From assembly GCF_018500155.2 (NCBI RefSeq), contig NZ_JAHBAK020000002.1:1-44125 (forward strand): 44,125 bases of DNA, written 5' to 3'. Positions 24,482 to 33,346 of this stretch are shown in pieces. The position numbers and the translations under genes are program-made. The stretch is from Polynucleobacter sp. (lineage in GTDB: Bacteria > Pseudomonadota > Gammaproteobacteria > Burkholderiales > Burkholderiaceae). Position 1 is the first letter of the stretch, and every line of letters starts with the position of its first letter. The notes under the pieces were generated by a model. That model ran no database searches. It was not told the DNA's origin and was given only the letters and a program-made list of their open reading frames with translations.

Positions 24482-25249
24482 TCAGGTTTGATTTTTTTTG
24501 CGAATCGAACGCTCTATTGGAATAGTATCCAAATTTGGATCCAGTGCTTCCCGTTCATCAAAGACAAAGCAGCTACCTTGATAGTGAGCAGAGCCCACTT
24601 CTTCAAAGTATTTTAGGATGCCCCCTTCCAATTGGTAGCTGTGCTCCATGCCAATTTCGCGCATATAAAGCCCTGATTTTTCACAGCGAATGCCGCCCGT
24701 ACAAAAGCTAACCAGCGTCTTATCGCTTAACGCTTCTTTCTGAGCAGAAATAGCCGCTGGAAACTCTGTGAATCTTTTGATATCAAAGTGCACGGCGTTT
24801 TCAAAAGTGCCATACTCAACTTCAAAAGCATTGCGGGTATCAATCATGACAACTGGGCGCCCCAGATCATCTGTGCCACGATCAAGCCACTCTTGCAATT
24901 TTTTTGGCGAAATAAAATTTGCTCGACCTTTTTCTGGTTGAATGCTGTGATGATTCATGCGAATAATTTCGCTCTTAATTTTAATAAGCATTTTTTTAAA
25001 TGGCTGCTCATCAGACCAACTTTCTTTTGCTTGCAGTGGAGCAAACCGAGGATCCTCTCTTAGCCAACTTAGGAAACCTCTTAATTGCTCGGGTTTGCCA
25101 GCAAGAAAAAGATTGATGCCTTCGCCGGTGAGCAATATAGTGCCTTTGAGTTCTCTGATATGGCATTCGCTGAGCATTTTGTCGCGCAGCTTCGTCAGCT
25201 CATCAAGAGTGACAAACAAATAGGCGGCAATATTTAGAATTGACTTCAT
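24482..25249 (-). CDS. trhO: tRNA uridine-34 5-hydroxylase-type rhodanese (TrhO)
   Basis: This 255-aa protein of the UPF0176/YceA family hydroxylates U34 in tRNA without oxygen activation by a metal. An N-terminal ferredoxin-like domain (IAAYLFVTLDELTKLRDKM, GTILLTGEGINLFLAG) precedes a rhodanese domain with VVMIDTRNAFEVEYGTF and the active-site loop FCTGGIRCEKS. A ribosome site GGAAAG precedes tandem ATG codons at 25252 and 25249. The longer frame from 25276 is not supported. The C-terminal zinc-binding part seen in some members is short here. It is divergent from the CMD-family gene. Confidence 0.9.
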   Translation of the reverse strand: MKSILNIAAYLFVTLDELTKLRDKMLSECHIRELKGTILLTGEGINLFLAGKPEQLRGFLSWLREDPRFAPLQAKESWSDEQPFKKMLIKIKSEIIRMNHHSIQPEKGRANFISPKKLQEWLDRGTDDLGRPVVMIDTRNAFEVEYGTFENAVHFDIKRFTEFPAAISAQKEALSDKTLVSFCTGGIRCEKSGLYMREIGMEHSYQLEGGILKYFEEVGSAHYQGSCFVFDEREALDPNLDTIPIERSIRKKNQT

Positions 25250-25352
25250 CATTTCTTTCCAAGAGCAGATATTCATTATCGAGCAAATCAGCTCAGGCGG
25301 TGGTAATCTTGAGACCTTAATCGAAAAAATGACTCCTAAAAAGAATACACAT

Positions 25353-25904
25353 ATGTCAGAACGTTTAATTCCATATCAGCCAATGGATTTGGCAGAACCT
25401 GCAGCATTAGTGGCTGCGATTCGTGAGCGTCGTGGCGGTCAATTTATGAATTTGGATCGCATGTTGCTGCACAGTGTGCCCATTGCTGAGGGGTGGAATC
25501 AGTTTATTGGAGGTATTCGTAATAGACTTTCCTTGGACCCGAAATTGCGTGAGCTCGCAATGTGTAGCGTAGCGGTTCTGAATGACGCTGAATACGAATT
25601 TTTTCATCACGCACCACCATTTAAAAAGGCTGGTGGCACCGAAGAGCAAGTGCAGGCTTTGCGTTTGATCGGACAAGCGCATTTTCCTAGAGAGTTGTTC
25701 TCTCAAGTGGAGAATGATGCAGCAGATTTATCCTTGCAAATGACGCGAAATATTAAAGTGGATCCAGAGCTGATGAAGCGTTTGCAAAAATCTTTGGGTA
25801 ATACCGACACAGTGGAGTTAGTCACCGTGATAGCGGCATACAACATGGTTTCTCGTTTCTTAATTGCGCTTGATGTTCATCCAGAAGATCATCCACCTGC
25901 TTAG
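25353..25904 (+). CDS. Carboxymuconolactone decarboxylase (CMD) family protein
   Basis: This 183-aa alpha-helical protein has the CMD core LDPKLRELAMCSVAVLNDAEYEFFHH. It lacks the CxxC pair of AhpD-type peroxidases, so peroxidase activity is unlikely; decarboxylase or other function is open. The start MSERLIPYQPMDL at 25353 fits the family better than the in-frame ATG 25329, which would add eight residues. Neither has a strong ribosome site. It is followed by the pirin gene after 18 bases and probably shares its transcript. Confidence 0.85.
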   Translation: MSERLIPYQPMDLAEPAALVAAIRERRGGQFMNLDRMLLHSVPIAEGWNQFIGGIRNRLSLDPKLRELAMCSVAVLNDAEYEFFHHAPPFKKAGGTEEQVQALRLIGQAHFPRELFSQVENDAADLSLQMTRNIKVDPELMKRLQKSLGNTDTVELVTVIAAYNMVSRFLIALDVHPEDHPPA

Positions 25905-25922
25905 ATGATGAGGAGTTTGTAG

Positions 25923-26777
25923 ATGATTCGTGATGTCCAAACGATTATTCCTGGGATTGCTACCTCGGATGGTGCTGGTGTAAAGCTGCGTCGTAGCTTA
26001 GGGGGTCAGCAACAAGTCAGGTTAGATCCTTTTTTAATGCTAGACGAGTTTTCATCAAATGATCCTAATGATTATGTAGCAGGATTTCCGCCGCATCCTC
26101 ATCGCGGTTTTGAGACGGTTACTTATATGCTCGAAGGGCACATGTTGCATGAAGATCATCTAGGTAATCGCGGACATCTCAAAACTGGCGGCGTGCAATG
26201 GATGACGGCAGGGCGTGGCATTATTCATTCTGAAATGCCACAGCAAGTCTCCGGCGCAATGCGTGGTTTTCAGTTGTGGATTAACTTGCCAGCGAAAGAA
26301 AAGATGAAGCCTGCTGGCTATCAAGATATTCAGGTTGAGAGTATCCCCAAAGTGCCGCTTAATAGCGGCGGAAGCGTAAAGGTCATCGCTGGCACTTATA
26401 GTGATGGTGATCTTCAAATTCAAGGCCCTATTCAAGGCATTACTACCGCCCCATTATTTTTGGATGTGACTCTGCCGGCGAATGCGACGTTTGAGCAACG
26501 GATCCCCAAAGAACTCAACGCCTTTGTTTATGTATATGAGGGCGAGTTAGAGCTTGGCGCTCCAACAAAAGCTGTCCCAAAACAAGCTGCTATTGTGCTT
26601 GGCGATGGCGACTTGTTAAGAGCCAAATCTGGAAACCAGGGTGCGCAATTTATAGTGCTTGCGGCATTACCTCTTCATGAACCGGTTGTTCAGTATGGAC
26701 CTTTTGTTATGAATACTCGTGCAGAAATTGAACAGGCAATTGATGATTATCAAAATAATCGTTTTGTGACTTCTTGA
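25923..26777 (+). CDS. Pirin family protein (bicupin, quercetinase-like)
   Basis: This is a 284-aa bicupin. The N-terminal cupin metal site is complete: H58 and H60 (PPHPHRGFE), H102 and E104 (GIIHSEMP). WMTAGRGIIHSEMP and GFQLWINLP are pirin signatures. The C-terminal cupin starts near residue 160. Homologues such as YhhW cleave quercetin or act as redox-linked transcription cofactors, and the role here is not known. GAGGAG-like TGAGGAG precedes the ATG. The stop overlaps the next gene's ATG (TGATG). Confidence 0.94.
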   Translation: MIRDVQTIIPGIATSDGAGVKLRRSLGGQQQVRLDPFLMLDEFSSNDPNDYVAGFPPHPHRGFETVTYMLEGHMLHEDHLGNRGHLKTGGVQWMTAGRGIIHSEMPQQVSGAMRGFQLWINLPAKEKMKPAGYQDIQVESIPKVPLNSGGSVKVIAGTYSDGDLQIQGPIQGITTAPLFLDVTLPANATFEQRIPKELNAFVYVYEGELELGAPTKAVPKQAAIVLGDGDLLRAKSGNQGAQFIVLAALPLHEPVVQYGPFVMNTRAEIEQAIDDYQNNRFVTS

Positions 26778-27940
26778 TGATGCAGTGGCAAGAGAATGGC
26801 GAGCTCTTCTTTGCTCGGTGGCATTCGGAAAATGGCATATTGCCGCATAAGCGCATTCTGATTAGTGATGACACACTCACAGCTGATCAAGCTTACCGAT
26901 ACGCATGTGAAGGAACCGCCATTTTGTATCGGGGGGATTTTCAGAATGCCCGACAGCTGCTTCAGGCTTTAGTCAGAAGGGTCGAGAGGCCATCGAAAAA
27001 ATCGCAGCGTCTGGAAAAGAAAAATTCAGTATCTCCAGCGGTTCAGAATCCCATTGATATTTTTAATCAATACCGACTTTCACAATCGCAGCGTGCACGA
27101 ATACTGGGGATGATATTGGTGCACATTCAGGCGGATCACACGATTCCTCTGAGGCGTGCTCCGGATGTGAGGCAAGCGTGTCAAGAAGTGTATGGCACAC
27201 AAACTCAATCATATGTGGTTTCATTACGTGAATTACTGGGTGTTATTAGTGCACATGAGTGGCGTAAAAAGGGGGTGCCCATTTCGCTGGGGAAGGGAGG
27301 GGAAATTCGCATTCACCCTCACTATGGTGTGTTTTCTCCTGTGCGCGGTGAATACATAGACCTTGTTCTTAATGCGCCGCTACCAAAGGCTTTGCAAGCG
27401 AGCTCCACGGCTTTTGATATAGGCGTGGGTAGTGGAGTTTTGTCAGTGCTACTTGCATCACGTCAGATCGAAAGAATAGTAGCAACAGACCAGGATGATC
27501 GCGCAATGATTTGCGCAAAAGAAAACATTGAGCGCTTAAGCCTTGCAAATCGTATTAGCGTTGAGAAAGCCCATTTATTTCCGCAAGGTAAAGCAGCGCT
27601 GATTGTTTGCAATCCCCCCTGGCTTCCTGCTAGGCCAAGCTCCCCTTTAGAGCATGCGGTCTATGATCCTGGTAGTCAAATGCTGAAAGGTTTTTTGGCG
27701 GGCCTAAAAGATCATTTGTTGCCTGGGGGTGAGGGATGGTTGGTGTTATCCGATTTGGCTGAGCATTTAGGCTTGAGATCTCGCGAACAATTGCTGTCGT
27801 GGATTGAAGATGCGGATTTAAAAGTCATTGATCGCATGGAGATCAAACCTCGTCATCCAAAAGCGTCTGATTCAACAAATCCCTTGTATGTTGCCCGATC
27901 ACGTGAAATGACTTCACTGTGGCGCTTGGCACCGCGGTAA
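26777..27940 (+). CDS. Class I SAM-dependent methyltransferase, PrmC/RlmG-like
   Basis: This 387-aa protein has a SAM-binding methyltransferase domain from about residue 200. The motifs are DIGVGSGVLSVLLA, an acidic residue in IVATDQDDRAM and the catalytic NPPW (CNPPWLPA). NPPW/NPPY enzymes methylate amide or ring nitrogens in proteins or rRNA. The N-terminal 190 residues look unusual, and no known domain is recognised there. It starts at ATG 26777, overlapping the pirin stop (TGATG). The target is not known. Confidence 0.88.
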   Translation: MMQWQENGELFFARWHSENGILPHKRILISDDTLTADQAYRYACEGTAILYRGDFQNARQLLQALVRRVERPSKKSQRLEKKNSVSPAVQNPIDIFNQYRLSQSQRARILGMILVHIQADHTIPLRRAPDVRQACQEVYGTQTQSYVVSLRELLGVISAHEWRKKGVPISLGKGGEIRIHPHYGVFSPVRGEYIDLVLNAPLPKALQASSTAFDIGVGSGVLSVLLASRQIERIVATDQDDRAMICAKENIERLSLANRISVEKAHLFPQGKAALIVCNPPWLPARPSSPLEHAVYDPGSQMLKGFLAGLKDHLLPGGEGWLVLSDLAEHLGLRSREQLLSWIEDADLKVIDRMEIKPRHPKASDSTNPLYVARSREMTSLWRLAPR

Positions 27941-27965
27941 TTCGAGCTGATTCTCAAGAAATAAC

Positions 27966-27982
27966 CTCTCTGTAAACAGAGC
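27966..27982 (-). terminator. Possible tmRNA terminator hairpin
   Basis: On the minus strand CTCTG-TTTA-CAGAG forms a short stem (27968-27981), starting 14 bases past the tmRNA 3' end. The tail AGGTTATTTC is only moderately U-rich. It is a candidate only. Confidence 0.35.
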
Positions 27983-27994
27983 GGCCTACTAATA

Positions 27995-28353
27995 TGGTGG
28001 AGTCGGCGGGAATCGAACCCGCGTCCGCAAATCCTCCACAACAAGTTCTACATACTTAGTCATATCGTTTGATTTAATCAATAAGGCACGGATTGACACG
28101 TTCATTACTGACGATTCACTAGGTTTTCGTACTATTCTTCGTGACGCAAAATAGTCTTATCTCTTGTATATGACCCTGATGTAGCTTGCGCTACCTGACC
28201 CAAGAGAGAATCAGTTCAGGGGCAACCGCAATTAAGCGGCTAGTGCGTAACGTTCGTCGTTAGCAGTTATTACATTCCCATTGATTTACGAGATAACGGG
28301 TCCTCGGTATGCCCTTGATGCTTTGTAATCCACGTCGAAACCATGTCGACCCC
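27995..28353 (-). ncRNA. ssrA: Transfer-messenger RNA (tmRNA, ssrA)
   Basis: tmRNA rescues stalled ribosomes with SmpB. The minus-strand transcript starts at GGGGTCG (28353-28347) and ends CGACTCC followed by ACCA at 27995, which pair as the acceptor stem. The 3' part contains GGTTCGATTCCCGCC (T arm). The tag frame is 28264-28232: GCT AAC GAC GAA CGT TAC GCA CTA GCC GCT TAA, giving ANDERYALAA. About 359 bases is a normal tmRNA length. It is downstream of gph on the same strand and probably has its own promoter. Reading frames drawn through this stretch are false. Confidence 0.97.
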
Positions 28354-28412
28354 GGAGTTATGCACTGGAAGTACTATTTTAAAGCCGCTTGAGCGAAATT
28401 GCAGAATATCTT

Positions 28413-29099
28413 TTATCCCTGATTGGGAAAGAGGATTGGCAGCAATTCAAGTGGTTGGTAGATGATGTAATCCGCACCCCAAGCTTCTGGAGGCTCTTTG
28501 CAGCCGCAATAACCATATGCAGCAGCAACTGTTTTCATGCCTGCGGCTTTGCCTGCCACAACATCCCTGATGTCATCGCCAACATAGATTGACTTAGTGG
28601 GATCAATATTGGCCAATCTTGCGGCATGCAATATCGGTTCAGGGTGGGGTTTTGAATGTGGTGTTGTATCGCCAGAAACTGTAGCAATGGCGCGTTGTCC
28701 TAATCCCATTAAATCAACCAATGGATTAGTAAAGCGCGCGCTTTTATTGGTCACAATGCCCCAAGGAAGTTTGGCGCTATCCATTTGATCAAGCAGATGA
28801 TGCATCTCATCAAACAACTTACTTTCGACCAACAAAGCTTTTTCATAGTTACCAAAAAATTCATCTCTTAGTGAAATGAAATCTGGATGGTCTGGATGAA
28901 TGCCAAATGCCCCTTCTAATAACCCCCTTGCGCCAGCCGAAGCATAGGGCCTTAGAAATTCATAAGGCTTTGGTGTGAGATTGCGGGCAATAAGGAGTTG
29001 ATTGGTAGCAGCAACGAGATCGGGGGCGGTATCTGCTAGGGTGCCATCTAGATCAAAAAATACGCCCTGAAAAGGGCTGTAGGATGCAGACTTTGTCAT
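28413..29099 (-). CDS. gph: Phosphoglycolate phosphatase (HAD superfamily)
   Basis: This 228-aa HAD hydrolase removes phosphate from 2-phosphoglycolate. The nucleophile motif FFDLDGTLADTAPDLV gives D17 and D19. WGIVTNKSARFT is motif II with the conserved threonine, and YVGDDIRDVVAGKAAGM carries the late aspartates. Length matches Gph (about 220-250 aa). Its ATG overlaps the ubiG stop (ATGA), the usual ubiG-gph pairing in Betaproteobacteria. tmRNA follows after about 60 bases. Confidence 0.95.
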   Translation of the reverse strand: MTKSASYSPFQGVFFDLDGTLADTAPDLVAATNQLLIARNLTPKPYEFLRPYASAGARGLLEGAFGIHPDHPDFISLRDEFFGNYEKALLVESKLFDEMHHLLDQMDSAKLPWGIVTNKSARFTNPLVDLMGLGQRAIATVSGDTTPHSKPHPEPILHAARLANIDPTKSIYVGDDIRDVVAGKAAGMKTVAAAYGYCGCKEPPEAWGADYIIYQPLELLPILFPNQG

Positions 29100-29785
29100 T
29101 TACGTACGGCAATCATGTAGTTCACATCCACATCATCAGTGAGGCTGTAAACCTGTGTCATCGGGTTATAACTCATACCCTTCATTCCCAGCATGTCTAA
29201 ATGGGCATCACGAGTAAAACCTACCAATTCTGATGGCTTGATAAATTTTGCGTATTCGTGAGTACCTTTGGGCAAGAGTTTGAGTAGGTATTCGGCGCCA
29301 ATAATGGCAAATAAATACGATTTGGGATTACGGTTCAAAGTGCTGAAAAAAAGTGTTCCACCGGGTTTGCACAGTTTTGCGCAGGCGCGAACTACAGATG
29401 CGGGGTCTGGTACGTGCTCTAGCATTTCCATGCAAGTGACCACATCATATTGTTCTGATTGCTCATCGGCTAATGCTTCCGCAGAAATTGAGCGATAAGT
29501 AAGATTGGCGCCTACTTCTAATGCATGTAATTCTGCAACTTTGAGTGCCTTTTCTGATAAGTCGATGCCAGTGGTATCAGCTCCTGCTTGCGCAATCGAC
29601 TCAGCCAAAATGCCACCGCCGCAGCCAACATCAACCACTTTTTTGCCATCTAGGTTTACAAAAGATTGAATCCAATTTAAACGCAAAGGATTGATGGCAT
29701 GCAAAGGCTTAAATTCGCTATTTGGGTCCCACCAACGATGGGCGAGGGCGCTAAATTTAGCGATTTCGGATTGATCTACATTCAT
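29096..29785 (-). CDS. ubiG: Ubiquinone biosynthesis O-methyltransferase UbiG
   Basis: This 229-aa SAM methyltransferase makes two O-methylations in ubiquinone synthesis. MNVDQSEIAKFSALAHRWWDP is the family N-terminus, and VVDVGCGGGILAESIA is the SAM-binding motif. CMEMLEHVPDP follows as expected. The gene is upstream of gph with an ATGA overlap. A rho-independent terminator (29843-29871) separates it from ompA, so it has its own promoter within 29786-29842. Confidence 0.97.
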   Translation of the reverse strand: MNVDQSEIAKFSALAHRWWDPNSEFKPLHAINPLRLNWIQSFVNLDGKKVVDVGCGGGILAESIAQAGADTTGIDLSEKALKVAELHALEVGANLTYRSISAEALADEQSEQYDVVTCMEMLEHVPDPASVVRACAKLCKPGGTLFFSTLNRNPKSYLFAIIGAEYLLKLLPKGTHEYAKFIKPSELVGFTRDAHLDMLGMKGMSYNPMTQVYSLTDDVDVNYMIAVRK

Positions 29786-29842
29786 GGAATAGGTGGTTGT
29801 TTTAACTGTAATAGGTGTATGAAGTACGAATATAGCGGAAAT

Positions 29843-29871
29843 AAAAAAGCCCGCTTGAAGCGGGCTTTTTT
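29843..29871 (-). terminator. Rho-independent terminator after ompA
   Basis: AAAAAAGCCCGCT (29843-29855) pairs perfectly with AGCGGGCTTTTTT (29859-29871) around TGA. On the minus strand it gives the classic GC stem with six U residues, 14 bases past the ompA stop. Confidence 0.93.
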
Positions 29872-29885
29872 ACAAGTAAAGTGAA

Positions 29886-30452
29886 TTACTTAGCTGCTGT
29901 ACCAACAACTTCGATGTCAGTACGGCGGTTCTTAGCGCGGCCTTCAGCAGTTGCGTTAGATGCAACTGGATTGCTCTTGCCTTTTGATTCTGTGTAGATG
30001 CGGCTACCGTCAACACCTTTGCTTACGAGGTAAGCTTTAACAGATTGTGCACGACGTTGACCCAAAGCCATGTTGTAAGCATCTGTACCAACGCTATCAG
30101 TGTTACCAACAGCGATGATCACTTCCAATTTGATTTTCTTCAAATCAGCAGCGATTTTGTCCAAAGTTGCTTTGCCTTCTGGCTTCAATGTAGATTTATC
30201 GAAGTCATAGAGTGTGTCAGCTTGCAAAGTGATCTTGCTTTGGCTAACGCCTGATGCTGGTTTAGCTACCAATGCACCATCGCAACCTTTAGCGGCAGTA
30301 GCTGGAGTCCAGCTGCTATCGCGCCAGCACAATGTGCCATCGCCGTTTCTCCAGTTCAAGCCAGAGCTGTTCTCCCAGTTGTCAGAAGCCATTGCTGCAG
30401 AAGCAGAAACAGTAATAACAGATGCGAGCAACACTTTTAGGGTTTTGTTCAT
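29886..30452 (-). CDS. ompA: OmpA-family outer membrane protein with short N-terminus
   Basis: This 188-aa protein has a signal peptide (MNKTLKVLLASVITVSASAAMA) and an N-terminal stretch of only about 45 residues with two cysteines (TLCWRDSS, KGCDGAL), which probably form a disulfide. The C-terminal OmpA peptidoglycan-binding domain (about 75-185) has DFDKSTLKPEG, GNTDSVGTDAYNMALGQRRAQ and GRAKNRRTDIEV. There is no eight-strand barrel as in enterobacterial OmpA. Such short forms are the main OmpA type of Burkholderiales. GAGGA precedes the ATG, and a strong terminator follows. Confidence 0.93.
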   Translation of the reverse strand: MNKTLKVLLASVITVSASAAMASDNWENSSGLNWRNGDGTLCWRDSSWTPATAAKGCDGALVAKPASGVSQSKITLQADTLYDFDKSTLKPEGKATLDKIAADLKKIKLEVIIAVGNTDSVGTDAYNMALGQRRAQSVKAYLVSKGVDGSRIYTESKGKSNPVASNATAEGRAKNRRTDIEVVGTAAK

Positions 30453-30593
30453 TTTTAGTCCTCAAAAATCTCTTTTTAATTAAAGTCAAACTTAAATGTA
30501 ATTCGCCCTACCTTAAAGCCAAAACTGCAAAGCGACACATCTCAATTTCGTACAAACTGACAGAATCTTAGCATAGCGCCCCTCTGTCATCAA

Positions 30594-30611
30594 AATGATA
30601 TTATTTCTAGA
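30594..30611 (+). promoter_or_regulatory. Putative extended -10 promoter of gyrA, possibly giving a leaderless mRNA
   Basis: TGATATTAT at 30596-30604 matches an extended -10 element (TG, one base, TATTAT). The -10 hexamer ends six bases before the gyrA ATG at 30611, where transcription would normally begin. No purine-rich ribosome site precedes the ATG and no good -35 is seen, as expected for extended -10 promoters. Prediction only. Confidence 0.4.
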
Positions 30612-33319
30612 TGGAACAAGCCGCTAAAGAAACACTACCAATATCCCTCGAAGACGAAATGCGGCGGTCCTATTTGGACTACGCAATGAGTGTCATCGTC
30701 GGCAGAGCCCTGCCAGACGTGCGTGATGGCCTCAAACCGGTTCACCGCCGGGTCTTATTCGCAATGTATGAATTAAACAACGATTGGAACCGAGCTTACA
30801 AAAAATCTGCCCGTATAGTTGGCGATGTAATCGGTAAATACCATCCGCACGGTGATTCTGCGGTGTATGACACCATCGTTCGTATGGCACAGGACTTCTC
30901 CTTGCGCTATATGCTGGTTGACGGCCAGGGTAACTTTGGCTCCGTGGACGGGGATAACGCTGCTGCAATGCGCTATACCGAGATCCGCCTACGCAAGATC
31001 GCCCATGACCTTTTGGCCGATTTGGACAAAGAAACCGTCGATTTTGGGCCAAATTACGACGGTAGCGAGAAAGAACCCCTGATTTTGCCGGCCAAAGTGC
31101 CGAATTTGCTGATTAATGGCAGTTCTGGCATTGCGGTGGGTATGGCGACCAATATCCCCCCTCATAACCTAGATGAGGTGATTTCTGCCTGTTTACACGT
31201 CCTGCGCAACCCAGAATGCTCAATTGATGAGCTGATTGAGATCATTCCAGCCCCAGATTTCCCGACGGCAGGGATTATTTATGGCCTCCAGGGGGTGCGC
31301 GAAGGGTATCGGACCGGTCGCGGTCGGGTAGTGATGCGTGCCAAGACTCACTTTGAAGATTTAGACAAGGGTGCGCGCCAAGCCATCATCGTGGATGAGT
31401 TGCCCTACCAGGTGAATAAAAAGAACTTGCTCGAGCGTATTGCGGAGCTTGTGAACGAGAAAAAAATCGAAGGCATTTCTGATTTGCGTGATGAGTCAGA
31501 TAAATCCGGCATGCGCGTTGTGATTGAACTCAAGCGCGGTGAAGTGCCTGAAGTTGTTCTCAATAATTTGTATAAGAGTACGCAGCTTCAAGACAACTTC
31601 GGTATGAACATGGTTGCGTTGGTGGACAACCAACCACGCTTGTTGAACTTGAAACAGATGCTGGAATATTTCTTGCAGCATCGTCGTGAAGTGGTCACAC
31701 GTCGCACCATTTTTGAATTGCGCAAAGCGCGTGAGCGTGGTCACGTCTTAGAAGGCCTTGCTGTTGCATTGGCAAACATAGACGAGTTCATTGCGATTAT
31801 TAAAGCGGCTGCAAACCCTGTTATTGCCAAACAAGAGTTGATGGGCAAAGCTTGGGATTCATCTATGGTGCGCGAGATGTTGGCGCGTGCTGAATCCGAT
31901 ACACCAGGCGGCCGTAATGCCTACCGCCCAGAAGGTTTGCTGCCTGAATATGGCATGCAATCGACCGGCTTGTATCGTCTTTCAGATAGTCAAGCGCAAG
32001 AGATTTTGCAGATGCGTTTGCAACGCTTGACTGGTCTTGAGCAAGACAAGATTGTCAATGAATACAAAGAGGTGATGGCAGAGATTTCTGACTTGCTAGA
32101 TTTGTTGGCAAAACCAGAACGCGTTACACAAGTGATCGAAAGCGAATTAAAAGAAGTTCAGTCAGAGTATGGTGCGGCTGGTAGCGATACAGGTCGTCGT
32201 TCATTTATTGAAATGAATGCCACCGAACTCTTTACCGAAGATTTAATTACGCCACAAGATATGGTGGTGACACTCTCACATACTGGTTATATGAAGAGTC
32301 AACCGCTTAGCGAATACCGCGCGCAAAAACGTGGTGGTCGCGGTAAACAAGCGGCTGCAACGAAAGATGAAGACTGGATTGACACTCTGTTCGTAGCGAA
32401 CACGCACGATACGATTCTTTGCTTCTCTGATCGTGGCCGTATGTACTGGCTCAAAGTGTGGGAGGTACCGCAAGGCAGTCGTACTTCTCGCGGTAAGCCG
32501 ATCGTCAATATGTTCCCATTGATTGAAGGCGAAAAAATCACTGTGATTTTGCCGATTAAGGGTTACCAAGATGATCATTACGTCTTTATGGCGACCAGCT
32601 TGGGTACTGTGAAGAAGACGCGTTTGTCGGATTTCTCAAACCCTCGTAAGGCCGGCATTATTGCAGTCGATTTAAATGACAACGATTTCTTAGTTGGTGC
32701 TGCTATTACCGATGGTCAGCATGATGTGATGTTGTTCTCAGATGCAGGTAAAGCAGTACGCTTTGATGAGAATGATGTTCGTCCTATGGGTCGTACAGCG
32801 CGTGGTGTGCGTGGTATGAATTTAGGTGAAGGTCATCAAGTGATCGCTATGCTCGTTGCACCTGCAGAAGCAGCAGAAGGTGCGCAAGCCGCTCATGTGG
32901 ATGCCAACGGCGTAACGATTCCAAGCAGCGTATTGACTGCCACTGAAAACGGTTTTGGAAAACGTACACCGATTGCTGAATACACGCGCCATGGTCGCGG
33001 TACTAAGGGCATGATTGCGATTCAGACAACGGAGCGTAATGGCAAAGTCGTTGCCGCTGCCCTAGTCTCTCCAGAAGATCAAATCATGTTGATTACTACT
33101 GGCGGCGTATTGGTTCGCACTCGTGTTTCTGAGATTCGTGAGATGGGGCGTGCTACCCAAGGCGTCACATTGATCAACGTCGATGAAGGAACTCGTTTGT
33201 CTGGTTTGCAGCGTATTGCTGAAAGCGATTCAGATGATGAAGCGGATGATGCAGATGAAGGTGATGTCGCTGCGGATCCAGCAACGGATTCTACTGACGA
33301 TACGGCGGGTGACGCTTAA
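30611..33319 (+). CDS. gyrA: DNA gyrase subunit A
   Basis: This is the DNA breakage-reunion subunit of gyrase, 902 aa. The catalytic tyrosine is Y122 ([11 protein letters not shown]). The quinolone-resistance region keeps S83 and D87 ([10 protein letters not shown]), the sensitive-type residues. The C-terminal wrapping domain has the GyrA box QKRGGRGK. An acidic tail ([13 protein letters not shown] onward) ends the protein. There is no clear ribosome site. The gene lies divergently from ompA, and a hairpin encloses its stop codon, with serC following at once. Confidence 0.98.
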   Translation: MEQAAKETLPISLEDEMRRSYLDYAMSVIVGRALPDVRDGLKPVHRRVLFAMYELNNDWNRAYKKSARIVGDVIGKYHPHGDSAVYDTIVRMAQDFSLRYMLVDGQGNFGSVDGDNAAAMRYTEIRLRKIAHDLLADLDKETVDFGPNYDGSEKEPLILPAKVPNLLINGSSGIAVGMATNIPPHNLDEVISACLHVLRNPECSIDELIEIIPAPDFPTAGIIYGLQGVREGYRTGRGRVVMRAKTHFEDLDKGARQAIIVDELPYQVNKKNLLERIAELVNEKKIEGISDLRDESDKSGMRVVIELKRGEVPEVVLNNLYKSTQLQDNFGMNMVALVDNQPRLLNLKQMLEYFLQHRREVVTRRTIFELRKARERGHVLEGLAVALANIDEFIAIIKAAANPVIAKQELMGKAWDSSMVREMLARAESDTPGGRNAYRPEGLLPEYGMQSTGLYRLSDSQAQEILQMRLQRLTGLEQDKIVNEYKEVMAEISDLLDLLAKPERVTQVIESELKEVQSEYGAAGSDTGRRSFIEMNATELFTEDLITPQDMVVTLSHTGYMKSQPLSEYRAQKRGGRGKQAAATKDEDWIDTLFVANTHDTILCFSDRGRMYWLKVWEVPQGSRTSRGKPIVNMFPLIEGEKITVILPIKGYQDDHYVFMATSLGTVKKTRLSDFSNPRKAGIIAVDLNDNDFLVGAAITDGQHDVMLFSDAGKAVRFDENDVRPMGRTARGVRGMNLGEGHQVIAMLVAPAEAAEGAQAAHVDANGVTIPSSVLTATENGFGKRTPIAEYTRHGRGTKGMIAIQTTERNGKVVAAALVSPEDQIMLITTGGVLVRTRVSEIREMGRATQGVTLINVDEGTRLSGLQRIAESDSDDEADDADEGDVAADPATDSTDDTAGDA

Positions 33320-33331
33320 GCGTCACCTTTT
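33308..33331 (+). terminator. Hairpin enclosing the gyrA stop codon
   Basis: GGTGACGC (33308-33315) pairs with GCGTCACC (33320-33327) around TTAA, followed by TTTT. The gyrA TAA stop lies in the loop and start of the second arm. serC starts 16 bases later. It may be a partial terminator. Confidence 0.5.
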
Positions 33332-33346
33332 AGACCAGAACACATC

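Noticed and set aside
25560-25625. AhpD-like peroxidase site in the CMD-family protein
   Set aside because: The CxxC pair is missing; only a single Cys and the EYEFFHH motif are present, as in ordinary CMD members.
27853-28044. Minus-strand frame ending inside the methyltransferase gene
   Set aside because: It starts within the tmRNA acceptor/T-arm end and runs antisense to a supported gene.
28389-28592. Plus-strand frame beside tmRNA
   Set aside because: It runs antisense through gph, has no family motif or ribosome site, and gph is strongly supported.
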